DNA from: Rikenellaceae bacterium | Lineage (GTDB): Bacteria > Bacteroidota > Bacteroidia > Bacteroidales > Rikenellaceae | DNA: 64,000 bases | Direction: 5' to 3' | Assembly (NCBI GenBank): GCA_015059875.1 | Contig: SUZQ01000002.1 | Coordinates: 1 to 64,000 of the forward strand | Shown here: positions 18,979 to 29,143 of the stretch, in pieces | How positions within the stretch are numbered: the first letter of the stretch is position 1 | Layout: each line of letters begins with the position of its first letter | Notes under the pieces: generated by a model | The model's input: the letters and a program-made list of their open reading frames with translations, nothing else | Told to the model about the DNA's origin: nothing | Database searches by the model: none | Program-made: the position numbers and the translations under genes

Positions 18979-20706
18979 ATGGCAAAGGTAGTTACTATTA
19001 TTGGATCGGGAATGATGGGCTCGGCTCTTGCATTTCCAGCAGCAGAGAATGGTCACGAGGTGCGCTTGGTAGGCTCGCCACTTGACAATGAGATTATTGA
19101 TGCGTGTATCGCTACAAACCGTCATCCAAAGTTTGATCGCGATTTCCCTGCAGGCGTAAAGTATTACAAGGTTTGCGACTGGAAGAAGGCTGTTGAGGGT
19201 TGCGACTTCGTAATCGGTGGCGTTTCGTCGTTCGGTGTGGATTGGTTTGGCGAGGAGATTCTTGCAAATCTCGATCCTGCAATTCCTGTTCTTTCGGTGA
19301 CAAAGGGTTTGATCAACCTTGAGGACGGTACTTTGATTTCGTACCCAGATTATTGGCGTAAGAACTTGCTCGCAAAGGGTATTGATCGCCATGTAAACGC
19401 AGTTGGAGGCCCTTGTACTTCGTATGAGTTGGTGTTCCACGATCAGACTGAGGTTGCTTTCTGCGGTGTTAATACCGCCGAGTTGAAGATGTTGAAGGAG
19501 ACGATGACAACTTCGTACTACCACATCTCGCTCACTAACGATGTTATCGGTTTGGAGAGTGCTGTGGCATTGAAAAATGCTTACGCTTTGTCGGTTGCAA
19601 TGACCGTAGGTTTGGTAAATCGTCATCATGGTGAGAATGCAGGTTTGCACTACAACTCGCAGGCTGGAGCATTCTATCAGGCTACTCGTGAGATGACTCA
19701 GTTGATGAAGATTCAGAACGGCTCGTTGGATGCACTCAATATCGGTATTGGCGATTTGTATGTAACCGTTTATGGTGGCCGTACTCGTAAGATTGGTATC
19801 TTGCTCGGCGAGGGTAAGACATACGAGGAGGCTATGGATATCTTGGCTGGTGTAACTCTTGAGTCGTTGGTTGTGGCTCGTCGTGTTGCGAAGGCTATCT
19901 ATCGCAAGGCTGAACTTGGTTTGGTGTCGTTGGCGGAGTTCCCAATGTTGTGCCACTCGTACGATGTTCTTGAGAATGGAAAGGATGCTGAGTTGCCTTG
20001 GGAGGCGTTTACATTCGACCATACAAAATGGTTGAAAATGACACAGTTGAAAGGACTTGTGTTTGATATGGATGGTACTCTGGTAGATAATCTGGAGTAC
20101 CATTTTATCTCTTTTGATGAGTATGCGCGTCGTAAGGGATTGACTCTTCTCGAACCAATGTCGCTGAAGTTAAACGGTATGCATAGCGACGATGTTTTTC
20201 GCACGATGTTGGGCGAGGAGCAGTGCAAAAAGTACTCGCTTGATGAGCTGAATCGCGGCAAGGAGGAGGTCTATCGCGAGATGTATCGCGGTCATATCGA
20301 ACCGCTTGCGGGTATTATGGAGTTACTGCGCGAAGCGAAAGAGCGAGGCGTGAAGTGTGCTATTGGCTCGTCGGGTTGTCGCGAGAATGTGGAGTTTATA
20401 ATTGAGGGTTTGGGTATCGCCGATTTGATTGATGTATCGATTAGCGGAAGCGATGTTACGCATGGTAAGCCGCACCCCGAAATCTTCGCTACGGCAATCG
20501 AACGAATGGGCTTGAAGCCAGAGGAGTGTATCGTGGTGGAGGATGCTGTAAATGGTATTTTGGCGGGTGTTGCAGCTGGCTGCAAGTGTCTTGCTATTAC
20601 CACAACCGCTACCGATGAGGCACTCGCAAATGCTGGTGCTGCAATGTGTGCAAAAGACTTTGCGGGTATCACGATAGATGGGCTAAACCAATTGCTTAAT
20701 TCATAG
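18979..20706 (+). CDS. Fusion: NAD(P)-dependent glycerol-3-phosphate dehydrogenase (GpsA-like) N-terminus + HAD phosphatase/phosphomutase C-terminus
   Basis: IIGSGMMGSALAFPAAENGHEVRLVG, GGPCTSYEL, ALKNAYALSVAM, GDLYVTVYGGRTRKIGILLGEGK; then LKGLVFDMDGTLVDNLEYHF, IGSSGCRENVEF, HGKPHPEIFATAIERMG, VVEDAVNGILAGVAAG. Confidence 0.88.
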   Translation: MAKVVTIIGSGMMGSALAFPAAENGHEVRLVGSPLDNEIIDACIATNRHPKFDRDFPAGVKYYKVCDWKKAVEGCDFVIGGVSSFGVDWFGEEILANLDPAIPVLSVTKGLINLEDGTLISYPDYWRKNLLAKGIDRHVNAVGGPCTSYELVFHDQTEVAFCGVNTAELKMLKETMTTSYYHISLTNDVIGLESAVALKNAYALSVAMTVGLVNRHHGENAGLHYNSQAGAFYQATREMTQLMKIQNGSLDALNIGIGDLYVTVYGGRTRKIGILLGEGKTYEEAMDILAGVTLESLVVARRVAKAIYRKAELGLVSLAEFPMLCHSYDVLENGKDAELPWEAFTFDHTKWLKMTQLKGLVFDMDGTLVDNLEYHFISFDEYARRKGLTLLEPMSLKLNGMHSDDVFRTMLGEEQCKKYSLDELNRGKEEVYREMYRGHIEPLAGIMELLREAKERGVKCAIGSSGCRENVEFIIEGLGIADLIDVSISGSDVTHGKPHPEIFATAIERMGLKPEECIVVEDAVNGILAGVAAGCKCLAITTTATDEALANAGAAMCAKDFAGITIDGLNQLLNS

Positions 20707-20723
20707 CGCATAAGTGTGGGATT

Positions 20724-22793
20724 ATGAGTAGATTAAAATTGTCAATTTTATTGCTGCTTGTGCTGTCGATTTTTGTCGGACATGCCTATGCGGCGTCGGC
20801 TGAAAAGTCGAAGAACAAGAAGTATAGCGTCGAGCAGTTTAACCGCGCTCCGCTGCACAAACGAGCCTATGCCGAGTTGCCTCTCGGCTCAATTCGTGCA
20901 GAGGGTTGGTTGTATGAGATGCTTGATCGTCAGCGCAAGGGCATGACAGGTCGTCTTGACGAACTCTACCCACAAGTTATGGGCAAGCGTAATGGCTGGC
21001 TCGGTGGCGATGGTGATGTGTGGGAGCGTGGCCCATATTGGATTGACGGTCTTTTGCCGTTGGCCTATATTCTCGACGATAAGAATTTGAAGGCGAAGGT
21101 ACAACCGTGGATTGAGTGGACATTGGCATCGCAAGATGCCGAGGGTTACTTTGGTCCTGTAAAGGATCTCCCTAGTGAGGAGGGCTTGCAGCGTGATAAA
21201 GCGCGCGATTGGTGGCCCAAGATGGTGATGCTTAAGGTACTTCAACAGTACTATTCGGCCACTGGCGACAAACGCGTAATAGATTGTATGACAAAGTATT
21301 TCCGCTATCAACTGAAGCAACTTCCAAGCAAGCCATTGAACCATTGGTCGTATTGGGGTAAGGAGCGTGGCGGAGACAACTTGTTGATGGTCTATTGGCT
21401 CTACAATATTACGGGCGATGAGTTCTTGCTCGAGTTGGGCGATTTGATTTATCGCCAGACAGTCGACTGGGCTTCGATTTTCGGAATGCGTAGTGATGAC
21501 CTCTACAGACAAAACTCTCGTCACACCGTAAATGTTGCTCACGGCTTCAAAACCCCTGCGGTCTACTATCAGCGTACGGGCGATAAGTCGTTGATTGAGG
21601 ATTTGCACCGAGGCGAAAAAACGATGAAATCTACTATCGGCTACCCTACTGGCTTGTGGGCTGGCGATGAGGCAATTCGATTCGGAGATCCCGCGCTCGG
21701 CTCGGAGCTTTGTACTGCGGTTGAGATGCTCTACTCATTGGAGAATATATTGCAGATTACGGGCGATTCGCATTGGGGCGATTACCTCGAGCGCGTGGCG
21801 TTCAATGTGTTGCCTACGCAGTCGGATGATAACTATATGGTGCGTCAGTACTATCAGCAGTTGAATCAAATTGAGGTGTCGCTCAATACGCGACAGTTCT
21901 CAACCGCCTATTCGGGTGCTGGTCAGCTCTATGGACTCTTGACTGGTTATCCTTGTTGCACATCGAATATGCACCAGGGTTGGCCTAAGTTTACGCAGAA
22001 TTTGTGGTACGCGACACCCGATGGTGGTCTTGCAGCGATGGTATATGCTCCATCGAGCGTAGAAGCCGAGGTGAATGGTTGTAAGGTGAAGATTGTTGAA
22101 CGCACGAACTATCCATTCGAGGAGAATATTGAGTTTGAAATCAAGGTTGCAGGTGCGAAATCGCGCTTGTTCCCATTGCATTTGCGTGTGCCTGCGTGGA
22201 GCAAGTCTACCATAGTGACCGTTAATGGTAAGGCACTGAATTGTGCGGTTGTTAATGGTGTAGTTGTATTGAATCGCGAGTGGAAGAGTGGCGATAAGGT
22301 CACAATCGCTTTCGAGGCAGATATTGAGGTTAGTCGCTGGTATGATGGTGGCGTTGCTGTGGAGCGAGGACCGCTTCTTTATGCATTGAAGATGAATGAG
22401 CGATGGGAACGTCATCAGTTCAATTCGGACAAATATCGTAAGATGGGTAAGGAATACTATGAGGTGCATTCGACAACCCCTTGGAATTGGGGATTTAATC
22501 GAGAGGATGTAAAAACGCAAAACCTCTCTAAAACATTTACATTTGAACGCAAAGGTGAGGTCTCGATCTATCCTTGGAATGTGGAATCTGCTCCGCTTGT
22601 GATTAAGGCTAAGGTGCACGAGATGACCAAGTGGAAACCTTATAACGGCTCGACAGGTCCAATCAACTTCCAAACCCGTAGCGGCTGGGGCGATGATATG
22701 GCATACGAAGAGAGCTTCGTGGAGTTGATACCTTACGGTTGTACAACCCTCAGACTTACACTATTCCCAGTGCGAAAACTACCTAAAAAATAA
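20724..22793 (+). CDS. Secreted GH127-like (DUF1680) beta-L-arabinofuranosidase family protein
   Basis: GPYWIDGLLPLAYILDD, MVYWLYNITGDEFLLELGDLIY, YPCCTSNMHQGWPKF, ERGPLLYALK. Confidence 0.85.
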   Translation: MSRLKLSILLLLVLSIFVGHAYAASAEKSKNKKYSVEQFNRAPLHKRAYAELPLGSIRAEGWLYEMLDRQRKGMTGRLDELYPQVMGKRNGWLGGDGDVWERGPYWIDGLLPLAYILDDKNLKAKVQPWIEWTLASQDAEGYFGPVKDLPSEEGLQRDKARDWWPKMVMLKVLQQYYSATGDKRVIDCMTKYFRYQLKQLPSKPLNHWSYWGKERGGDNLLMVYWLYNITGDEFLLELGDLIYRQTVDWASIFGMRSDDLYRQNSRHTVNVAHGFKTPAVYYQRTGDKSLIEDLHRGEKTMKSTIGYPTGLWAGDEAIRFGDPALGSELCTAVEMLYSLENILQITGDSHWGDYLERVAFNVLPTQSDDNYMVRQYYQQLNQIEVSLNTRQFSTAYSGAGQLYGLLTGYPCCTSNMHQGWPKFTQNLWYATPDGGLAAMVYAPSSVEAEVNGCKVKIVERTNYPFEENIEFEIKVAGAKSRLFPLHLRVPAWSKSTIVTVNGKALNCAVVNGVVVLNREWKSGDKVTIAFEADIEVSRWYDGGVAVERGPLLYALKMNERWERHQFNSDKYRKMGKEYYEVHSTTPWNWGFNREDVKTQNLSKTFTFERKGEVSIYPWNVESAPLVIKAKVHEMTKWKPYNGSTGPINFQTRSGWGDDMAYEESFVELIPYGCTTLRLTLFPVRKLPKK

Positions 22794-22818
22794 GTCCCAG
22801 ATTTGGGACTTATTTTTT
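22791..22818. terminator. Bidirectional intrinsic terminator
   Basis: AAGTCCCA-gat-TTGGGACTTATTTTTTTA between convergent genes. Confidence 0.8.
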
Positions 22819-24170
22819 TAGAAGCTATACTTGGCTAAGACATTTATGCGGTTGGCGTGTGCTTTTGTGCCATCCATATTCTTGCGACTACCGTAGAGAT
22901 ACTCGGCAGCCAAGACAAAGCGTGGCGTCAAGTTCCAAAATACATTTCCGAAGATATACTGTCCCTGCTTGTACATATCCTCGCTATATACGCCATTCTT
23001 CTTGCGCACGGTTACGGCCGAATAACCACCCGAAACAAATAGGTTTGGTAAGAGGTTTATCTGCGCCGCTGCCTGCCATCCGAACATCGGTGTTGTCTGC
23101 ACGCGAGTTGGATCGTCAGGGCGTGGAGTGAAGTCGAGTCCCGTACCCATCAAATCGTTGATATAACGCGAAATACCTTCTCCGTATATACCATTCATGA
23201 ATAACTCCAAATATTTGGTAATGTGGATGTTGCCACTGAACTGTACGCCCCATCCAAAGAGATCGTCCTCGCCATTGCGGGCGTTGTTGTAGAGGTACAT
23301 ATCGCGGAATACTGCCGATGCACGAATGTGGCTATCGCGGTTTTTGCCCCACGAATATTGCAGATATACAGGAAAGTCAGGCACGCGCTGCGGAATTGCC
23401 ATAAGTGTCTCGCCGTATGTTCCCGAAACGCTCGGCATCTCGGCTGCTGCTCCCACCTTCAAATGGTCTTTGAGGAACGAGTATTCGTAGCGAATCATCG
23501 TAGCAAATCGGAAATTGTAGGCGTTAGGCCCTTGGAAGTCAATTGTTGTAGGGGCGGCTGTAAGGTCGCAGAAGGTAGATACATCGCGACCAACTGTTAA
23601 ACCGAGCATCTGCACATATCCCGAACGGATACGCGGTGTATAGCTACCCGATGCTCCTCCGCGAAAGTCTAAATCCATAAAAATATGCACCTGACCGAGC
23701 TTCTTGGTGTTGGCGATACCTCGGATAAAGATTCGAGAGGTTGTCGCATCCATCCTAATCTCCTGCTTGTCCGCTGGCGTGAGCGACATAGGTACATTGT
23801 AAGGCACCATATCGATATTGTTTACAGTGCGGTCAAAGGAGTAGGCTGCGCGTAGGGCAATATCTCCACCAATAGCAAACGAGAAGGTGTTGCGCTTATC
23901 GGCAAAGATTGCAGAGGGGAGTGCAACCTGTTGCGTACCTTCGCGTGTGGCATTTTTGTGATCCTCGATAGCCGCCTTTACTGCAGCGTTTTTCATCGCA
24001 GTATCGCAGCAACCCTGATTTGGAGATTCGATAATATCCTTCTCACTCACAGAGATGATGTAGACCGTTGGCTCGGCGTTGCCGTGGTCATGACGCTCTG
24101 CTTTAAGGTGTTGCGCAGTGGCGGTCAATGAGAAAGCCACTGCTCCGATAATAAGTAAAACTCTTTTCAT
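22818..24170 (-). CDS. Outer-membrane porin-like protein (DcaP/phosphate-selective porin type)
   Basis: Signal peptide; beta-rich; SFAIGGDIALRAAYSFD, DLDFRGGASGSYTPRIRSGYVQMLGLTVGRDVSTFCD, terminal aromatic KYSF. Confidence 0.65.
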   Translation of the reverse strand: MKRVLLIIGAVAFSLTATAQHLKAERHDHGNAEPTVYIISVSEKDIIESPNQGCCDTAMKNAAVKAAIEDHKNATREGTQQVALPSAIFADKRNTFSFAIGGDIALRAAYSFDRTVNNIDMVPYNVPMSLTPADKQEIRMDATTSRIFIRGIANTKKLGQVHIFMDLDFRGGASGSYTPRIRSGYVQMLGLTVGRDVSTFCDLTAAPTTIDFQGPNAYNFRFATMIRYEYSFLKDHLKVGAAAEMPSVSGTYGETLMAIPQRVPDFPVYLQYSWGKNRDSHIRASAVFRDMYLYNNARNGEDDLFGWGVQFSGNIHITKYLELFMNGIYGEGISRYINDLMGTGLDFTPRPDDPTRVQTTPMFGWQAAAQINLLPNLFVSGGYSAVTVRKKNGVYSEDMYKQGQYIFGNVFWNLTPRFVLAAEYLYGSRKNMDGTKAHANRINVLAKYSF

Positions 24171-24219
24171 AGCTTTTTCTTTTTTAGTTACGCTCGGTTA
24201 GGGTGCAAACCTTGTGCCA

Positions 24220-24978
24220 CTATATCATCTCCTCTTCGCGTTCGTACTCCTTCTCTATCTCATCCCGCCAATGGAGCGCAGCGTGCGAGCCGTCGCAGTA
24301 GGGCTTGTTTGCCGACTCTCCACAACGACACAGCACCGAGCGATTGCGAATCTCGTAAGATGTTCCATCTTCGCGCGTAATGCGAATGCCGCCACGCACC
24401 CACAACCCTCCGCTGGCGTGTAGAGCATCATCCTCGATAAGTCCGAGACTTGGCTCATAGTGTCGCTCGAATGGGAGGTCAGAGCCATTTCCCCAAATCA
24501 TCAATCTACCACTCGGACACATCGAGGCTTGGCGTATCGCTTGTCGTCGTGCCGAGTCGTCAAAGGATGTTTCGGTTGCAGCCCACACTCCCCCTCCTGC
24601 ATCGCAAAAGCGGGCAAAGACGCAGTATTGTGGATTGTCGGTCAGCGTAAGCTCGTCGCCCGATGTTATTTCGACATCGTCGAGGAGGGCTTCGGGGCGA
24701 GCTGTGAGCTTAGGTTTCCACTTGTGCGAAAGGTGTGTGCCGTCGCAATATGGCTTGTTCTTGGATGCTCCGCACCGACAGAGCGATGTAGGCTCTTTCT
24801 CGGTGGAGAAGTGCTTTCCCTCCTCAAATGCCCAACTCTCGCCCATGTCATTGGGTACAATGTGTTGCGTAGCCAAAGGTGGTTGCCCGTAAACGAGATA
24901 GGGGCCTTTATCCGTAACGATGATTTTGTACTCAGGGGCCGCTGGAGTGCTCCCAGTTTCGATTTTTTGCTTTGCCAT
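24220..24978 (-). CDS. Protein with two CDGSH iron-sulfur motifs and Fer4_19-like region
   Basis: CRCGASKNKPYCDGTHLSHKW and CRCGESANKPYCDGSHAALHW; start taken at MAKQKIETG. Confidence 0.85.
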   Translation of the reverse strand: MAKQKIETGSTPAAPEYKIIVTDKGPYLVYGQPPLATQHIVPNDMGESWAFEEGKHFSTEKEPTSLCRCGASKNKPYCDGTHLSHKWKPKLTARPEALLDDVEITSGDELTLTDNPQYCVFARFCDAGGGVWAATETSFDDSARRQAIRQASMCPSGRLMIWGNGSDLPFERHYEPSLGLIEDDALHASGGLWVRGGIRITREDGTSYEIRNRSVLCRCGESANKPYCDGSHAALHWRDEIEKEYEREEEMI

Positions 24979-25098
24979 AGTAATAAATTCTATTGTTTCT
25001 CGTTTCTTTGCAGGGCAATAATTGTTCCCAAACGAGAGATATAAATTTGTAATTGCCAACTTTTTTGTATATTTGCAGATTGTAAAGAAGTTCAGAAT

Positions 25099-26571
25099 AT
25101 GAAAAGCGTGAAATTTTTACTTTTGGCGTTGGTGTCGTTGGTGGCATTCGCCTCTTGCAATAAGGATGAAAGTGCAACTTTGGCGTTGGATCGCACCTCG
25201 CTCTATTTTGAGTCGTGGAGCGATGCACCGCAGACAATATCCTATGTCCCTACGAATGCTACATCAGTGGCTATAAGTAGCTATAGCGATGGTTGGAACG
25301 CTTCGGTAAATGCGGGTACGAGAACAATTACAGTGTGGCCTGTAGGTGCTACTGAGGAGGGAATGACTAACGACGATCTTCCGAAGGAGGGTTCGGTGGT
25401 TGTGAATGCTTTGAATAAAGAGGGCGAGTCCACAAGCTACTTTATATATGTCTATGTTACGCAAACAAAGGCTCTTGATGCGGAGGGTGCAGCGAATTGC
25501 TATGTAGTTACAGCGCCATCGGTTAGCTACACTTTTGATGCGATGCATCGCCCTGACGGAGAGGAGTTGGGGACTACACGCATTGAGTTGTTATGGCAGA
25601 GCAATCCAGAGGTTGTGAAGAATGTAGATATTATGGATGGTAAGGCGATATTCTACATCAAGGCGTCGAGCAATGATGCTACTCGAGTTGAGAATACTAA
25701 CGCAGTGATTGCTGCCTATAATGCTTCGGGAAAGGTTGTTTGGAGCTGGCATTTGTGGATTGTGAACGACAATCCATTCATGGCTGTCGATACCTACTCT
25801 AACGGCAAGACCTTTATGCGATATAATCTTGGAGCATTTACCAATGCAGGAGGATCAACCGAGGAGAAGAGTATTCTGGACTCCTACGGAATGTACTATC
25901 AGTGGGGAAGAAAAGATCCGTTCCCACGCCCACTCTACTTCGATGCTACGGGAGCTTACGACGAGGATCGTTACAATGAGAACGGAACTTATATAAAGGA
26001 GAACTTTGTGGAGAGAACTGCTGCAAATGGAACTCTCGACTACACGATTGAGCATCCGATGTACTACATTCTCAATAGCGAGCATAGCGAGTATAATGGA
26101 GATAGCGGTAGTGGCGTAGGAGATTGGCTGGTAAATAGCGATAACACTCTGTGGAGTGATGCAAAAAAGAGTCTTTACGATCCGTGTCCTCGTGGTTGGC
26201 GAGTGCCTACGGCGGAGGATTTGTCGGTGCTATATCTCTCCGATGCAGAGGATAATACCCCACTCGAAACGGCTCGCAAGCAGTTTGGTTGGAATCTCTC
26301 GGATGGTACATCGTCGTACTTCTGGTCGGCATGTGGTCGTCGTCGTTACAATGATGGTAAGGTCGAGAATATGAATCATAAGGATGATGTCTATCCTGTT
26401 CAGCCACAGCCGTGGGAGGGTTACTATTGGACTTCGACAGCCTCGGCAGAGGGTGGCGCAGTTGCTCTCTATTTCGACCTGACAACATCGCGCACGATAA
26501 ATAAATTTGTTACTGCATCGAATAGATTTAGAGCTAACGGATTCCAAGTCCGCTGCGTGAAAGAGCAGTAA
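25099..26571 (+). CDS. Lipoprotein with C-terminal CLec-like (FISUMP/DUF1566-type) domain
   Basis: Lipobox VAFASC; DPCPRGWRVPTAEDL...YYWTSTASAEGGAVALYF...FRANGFQVRCVKE. Confidence 0.7.
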   Translation: MKSVKFLLLALVSLVAFASCNKDESATLALDRTSLYFESWSDAPQTISYVPTNATSVAISSYSDGWNASVNAGTRTITVWPVGATEEGMTNDDLPKEGSVVVNALNKEGESTSYFIYVYVTQTKALDAEGAANCYVVTAPSVSYTFDAMHRPDGEELGTTRIELLWQSNPEVVKNVDIMDGKAIFYIKASSNDATRVENTNAVIAAYNASGKVVWSWHLWIVNDNPFMAVDTYSNGKTFMRYNLGAFTNAGGSTEEKSILDSYGMYYQWGRKDPFPRPLYFDATGAYDEDRYNENGTYIKENFVERTAANGTLDYTIEHPMYYILNSEHSEYNGDSGSGVGDWLVNSDNTLWSDAKKSLYDPCPRGWRVPTAEDLSVLYLSDAEDNTPLETARKQFGWNLSDGTSSYFWSACGRRRYNDGKVENMNHKDDVYPVQPQPWEGYYWTSTASAEGGAVALYFDLTTSRTINKFVTASNRFRANGFQVRCVKEQ

Positions 26572-26576
26572 GAAAG

Positions 26577-26600
26577 AGCAACCTTCGGGTTGCTTTTTTT
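26577..26600 (+). terminator. Intrinsic terminator
   Basis: AGCAACC-ttcg-GGTTGCTTTTTTTT. Confidence 0.85.
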
Positions 26601-26609
26601 TTGCTTTGC

Positions 26610-26800
26610 GAACTCCGAGCGTGGTCAAGGCGCGGCGATTCTGGGGATACTAGGGATACTAGGGGTTCTAGGGTGCGCGGACAGTAAATTGAGAATTGAG
26701 AATTGAGAATTGAGGATTGAGGATTGAGGATTGAGGATTGAGGATTAACTACTCACTACTCACTACTCACTACTCACTACTCTCTACTCACTGCTCTCGT
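26610..26800. repeat. Composite STR element (linker + CTAGGGATA/GTT 9-mers + AATTGAG heptamers + ACTACTC heptamers)
   Basis: gaactccgagcgtggtcaaggcgcggcgattctggggatactagggatactaggggttctagggtgcgcggacagtaaattgagaattgag...attgaggattgagg...actactcactactcac. Confidence 0.9.
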
Positions 26801-26857
26801 CTGATATTTGGCACTAACATTGCTCCTGCGATACATATATAAATTAAATGTATCGCT

Positions 26858-28069
26858 ATGAAAATATCTACTGGAAAGGGCGAAATTACCATTTTTGCGC
26901 TGTTGGCAATATGGTCGGTGTCGGCTGTAACATCGCTGCCAGGTTTGGCTATCTCCCCTATTTTGGAGGATTTGAGCCGAATTTTTCCATCTGCATCGCA
27001 ACTCGAAATACAAATGCTCACATCGTTGCCGTCGTTGCTGATTATTCCTTTTGTGCTTTTGTCGGGATGGCTCTCGGTGCGAGGTGGAGAGTCGTTGCGA
27101 CTGCTTGCCGTAGGTTTGGCAATATTCTTTGCAAGTGGCTTGGCGTGCATCTTCGCAAAGGATATTCGTCTGCTCATTGTTGCAAGTTGTATTATGGGCG
27201 CAGGTGCGGGAATTGCAGTTCCATACTCGACAGGACTTGTTGTGCGATACTTTACGGGCGATGCGCGAGTGCAACAACTCGGTATCAGCTCTGCCGTGAA
27301 TAACCTCTCGTTGGTACTGGCTACGGCTGTGGTAGGTTGGATTGCGACACGCGACTGGCATCTTGCTTTTACGGTCTATCTCCTGCCTGCGGTGTCGCTT
27401 GTTATGTTGCTTGCTCTGCGCGGAGTAAAGTCTGCCCCAGAGCCAAAAGAGAGCGACCAGCTGCGACAATCGAAGATTCAGTGGGGGCGACTTGCAGGAC
27501 TCTCGGTGTTGTACTTCATCATCACTTTTACGACGCTGGTAATTACCTTTTATCTATCGTTTCTGCTTGAAAAATATCACTTTCCGCAGGAGCTATCAAG
27601 CGTTATGATATCGCTCTTCTTTCTCGCGATAATGTTGCCCGGTTTAATATTAAATCTCATCATTAGTCGTGTGCGCTCGATGACCATCTTTGTGTCGCTC
27701 TGCTTGATTGTGGTAGGTCTGTTGCTCGTGGGAACTGTTCCCGATGTTCCGTTGATGACGCTGGGAGTGGTGCTTACGGGTGTGGGATACGGAGTTTTGC
27801 AGCCGATAATCTACGATAAAACGGCTATCATTGCGCCGCCCGAAACGGCCACAAAGGCTCTCTCGGTGGTTATGACAGTCAATTATGTTGCGGTGGTAGT
27901 ATGTCCGTTTGTGGTAGACTTTGCAGAGCGTCTGTTCCGCCAAAAAGAGGAGTCTTTTCCCTTTGTGGCGAGTGCTGTGCTGGTGGCAATGGTGGCTTTT
28001 TTGTCGCTGCTGATGCGAAAAAGTTTCGTTTTAGGGCTCGACGACTCCTATTATAGTAGCAAGAAATAG
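26858..28069 (+). CDS. MFS transporter, cyanate/NimT-like (CynX family)
   Basis: 12-TM pattern; LLAIWSVSAVTSLPGLAISPILEDL, MGAGAGIAVPYSTGLVVRYF, VLTGVGYGVLQPIIYDKTA. Confidence 0.75.
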   Translation: MKISTGKGEITIFALLAIWSVSAVTSLPGLAISPILEDLSRIFPSASQLEIQMLTSLPSLLIIPFVLLSGWLSVRGGESLRLLAVGLAIFFASGLACIFAKDIRLLIVASCIMGAGAGIAVPYSTGLVVRYFTGDARVQQLGISSAVNNLSLVLATAVVGWIATRDWHLAFTVYLLPAVSLVMLLALRGVKSAPEPKESDQLRQSKIQWGRLAGLSVLYFIITFTTLVITFYLSFLLEKYHFPQELSSVMISLFFLAIMLPGLILNLIISRVRSMTIFVSLCLIVVGLLLVGTVPDVPLMTLGVVLTGVGYGVLQPIIYDKTAIIAPPETATKALSVVMTVNYVAVVVCPFVVDFAERLFRQKEESFPFVASAVLVAMVAFLSLLMRKSFVLGLDDSYYSSKK

Positions 28070-28092
28070 AAAAAATTGCTATCTTTGTCGTT

Positions 28093-29085
28093 GTGAAGAG
28101 TACTATTCAGATATTTTCGGAACTCGGAGAACGACTTGCAGCGTTTGGCTCTGACGAGGTGTCGCGCTCGATTGTGGCGCGTGCAGTGGCGGAGAATGAG
28201 TGGTTTTCGGTGGACGATATTCGCTACGCCGTAGAGGCTCTGCGCAGTGAGATGCTCGATGGCGATAAGGTGGCAAAGTGGCTTGCTTGCTACCCTGCAG
28301 CCGCTAATGGCGAGGCGAAGCGCGTAGCTATTATTATGGCGGGAAATATCCCGTTAGTGGGCTTTTTTGACCTGATGTGTGTCATCGCAAATGGAGATAT
28401 TCCTTGCGTTAAGCCGTCGAGTAAAGATCGTGTTTTCGAGGGGTATATCGAGCAGCTGTTGCGCGAAATTGAGCCAGCATTGCGAATTGAACAGTACCTC
28501 GAAGGCGGGGAGTATGACGCGGTAATTGCAACGGGTGGAGATAGTGCAAATCTCTACTTCCGCACCGCATTTGCCGATGTTCCGTGCCTTTTGAGAGGTA
28601 GCCGTCACTCGGTTGCAGTGTTGTCGGGAAAGGAGAAAAAGAGCGATATTGAGCTGTTGGCTGATGATGTTTTTCTCCATGCGGGGCTTGGTTGCCGTAG
28701 CGTCTCGCTGATATTTGTGCCAAGGGGCTATAAACTTGCATTGCCAGTGCGCAAAATGTGTCGCGCCTATCATAATAACTATCTGCAATGCAGAGCATTG
28801 CTTACGATGCAAGGGGTAAAGTTTGTTGATATGGGCGAGGCTGTACTTGTTCCATCTGCTGCGGAGTTTCCGCGATTCTTGAGTCAGATAAATGTTGTCG
28901 AGTACAAGGATATAGATGAGGTGCGCGAGTGGCTTACGGCAAATGATGCGACTTTGCAGTGTGTTGTGAGCCAGCTTGATGGCATTCATTCGCGTGTAGT
29001 GCCGATAGGAATGGCGCAACGACCAACACTCTACGACTATGCTGACGAGTGTGATATTATGCAGTTTTTAACCTCCGTTGGGTAA
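28093..29085 (+). CDS. Acyl-CoA reductase (LuxC-like); GTG start
   Basis: VAIIMAGNIPLVGFFDLMCVIANGDIPCVKPSSKD, AVIATGGDSANLYFRTAF, LLRGSRHSVAVLSG, HAGLGCRSVSLIFVP. Confidence 0.82.
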   Translation: MKSTIQIFSELGERLAAFGSDEVSRSIVARAVAENEWFSVDDIRYAVEALRSEMLDGDKVAKWLACYPAAANGEAKRVAIIMAGNIPLVGFFDLMCVIANGDIPCVKPSSKDRVFEGYIEQLLREIEPALRIEQYLEGGEYDAVIATGGDSANLYFRTAFADVPCLLRGSRHSVAVLSGKEKKSDIELLADDVFLHAGLGCRSVSLIFVPRGYKLALPVRKMCRAYHNNYLQCRALLTMQGVKFVDMGEAVLVPSAAEFPRFLSQINVVEYKDIDEVREWLTANDATLQCVVSQLDGIHSRVVPIGMAQRPTLYDYADECDIMQFLTSVG

Positions 29086-29143
29086 TATTTTTGAAAATTT
29101 ATGCTATCTTTGCATCAGGAAATACCAATAAAACTATAAAATT

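Noticed and set aside
18871-20103. 410-aa minus-strand ORF
   Set aside because: Antisense to the clearly coding GpsA-HAD fusion; shadow ORF from codon bias.
25099-26571. Second DGR variable protein (CLec-like C-terminus)
   Set aside because: C-terminal codons do not show the NNY/adenine-derived pattern (many GCA, GAG, GGC, TTT codons).
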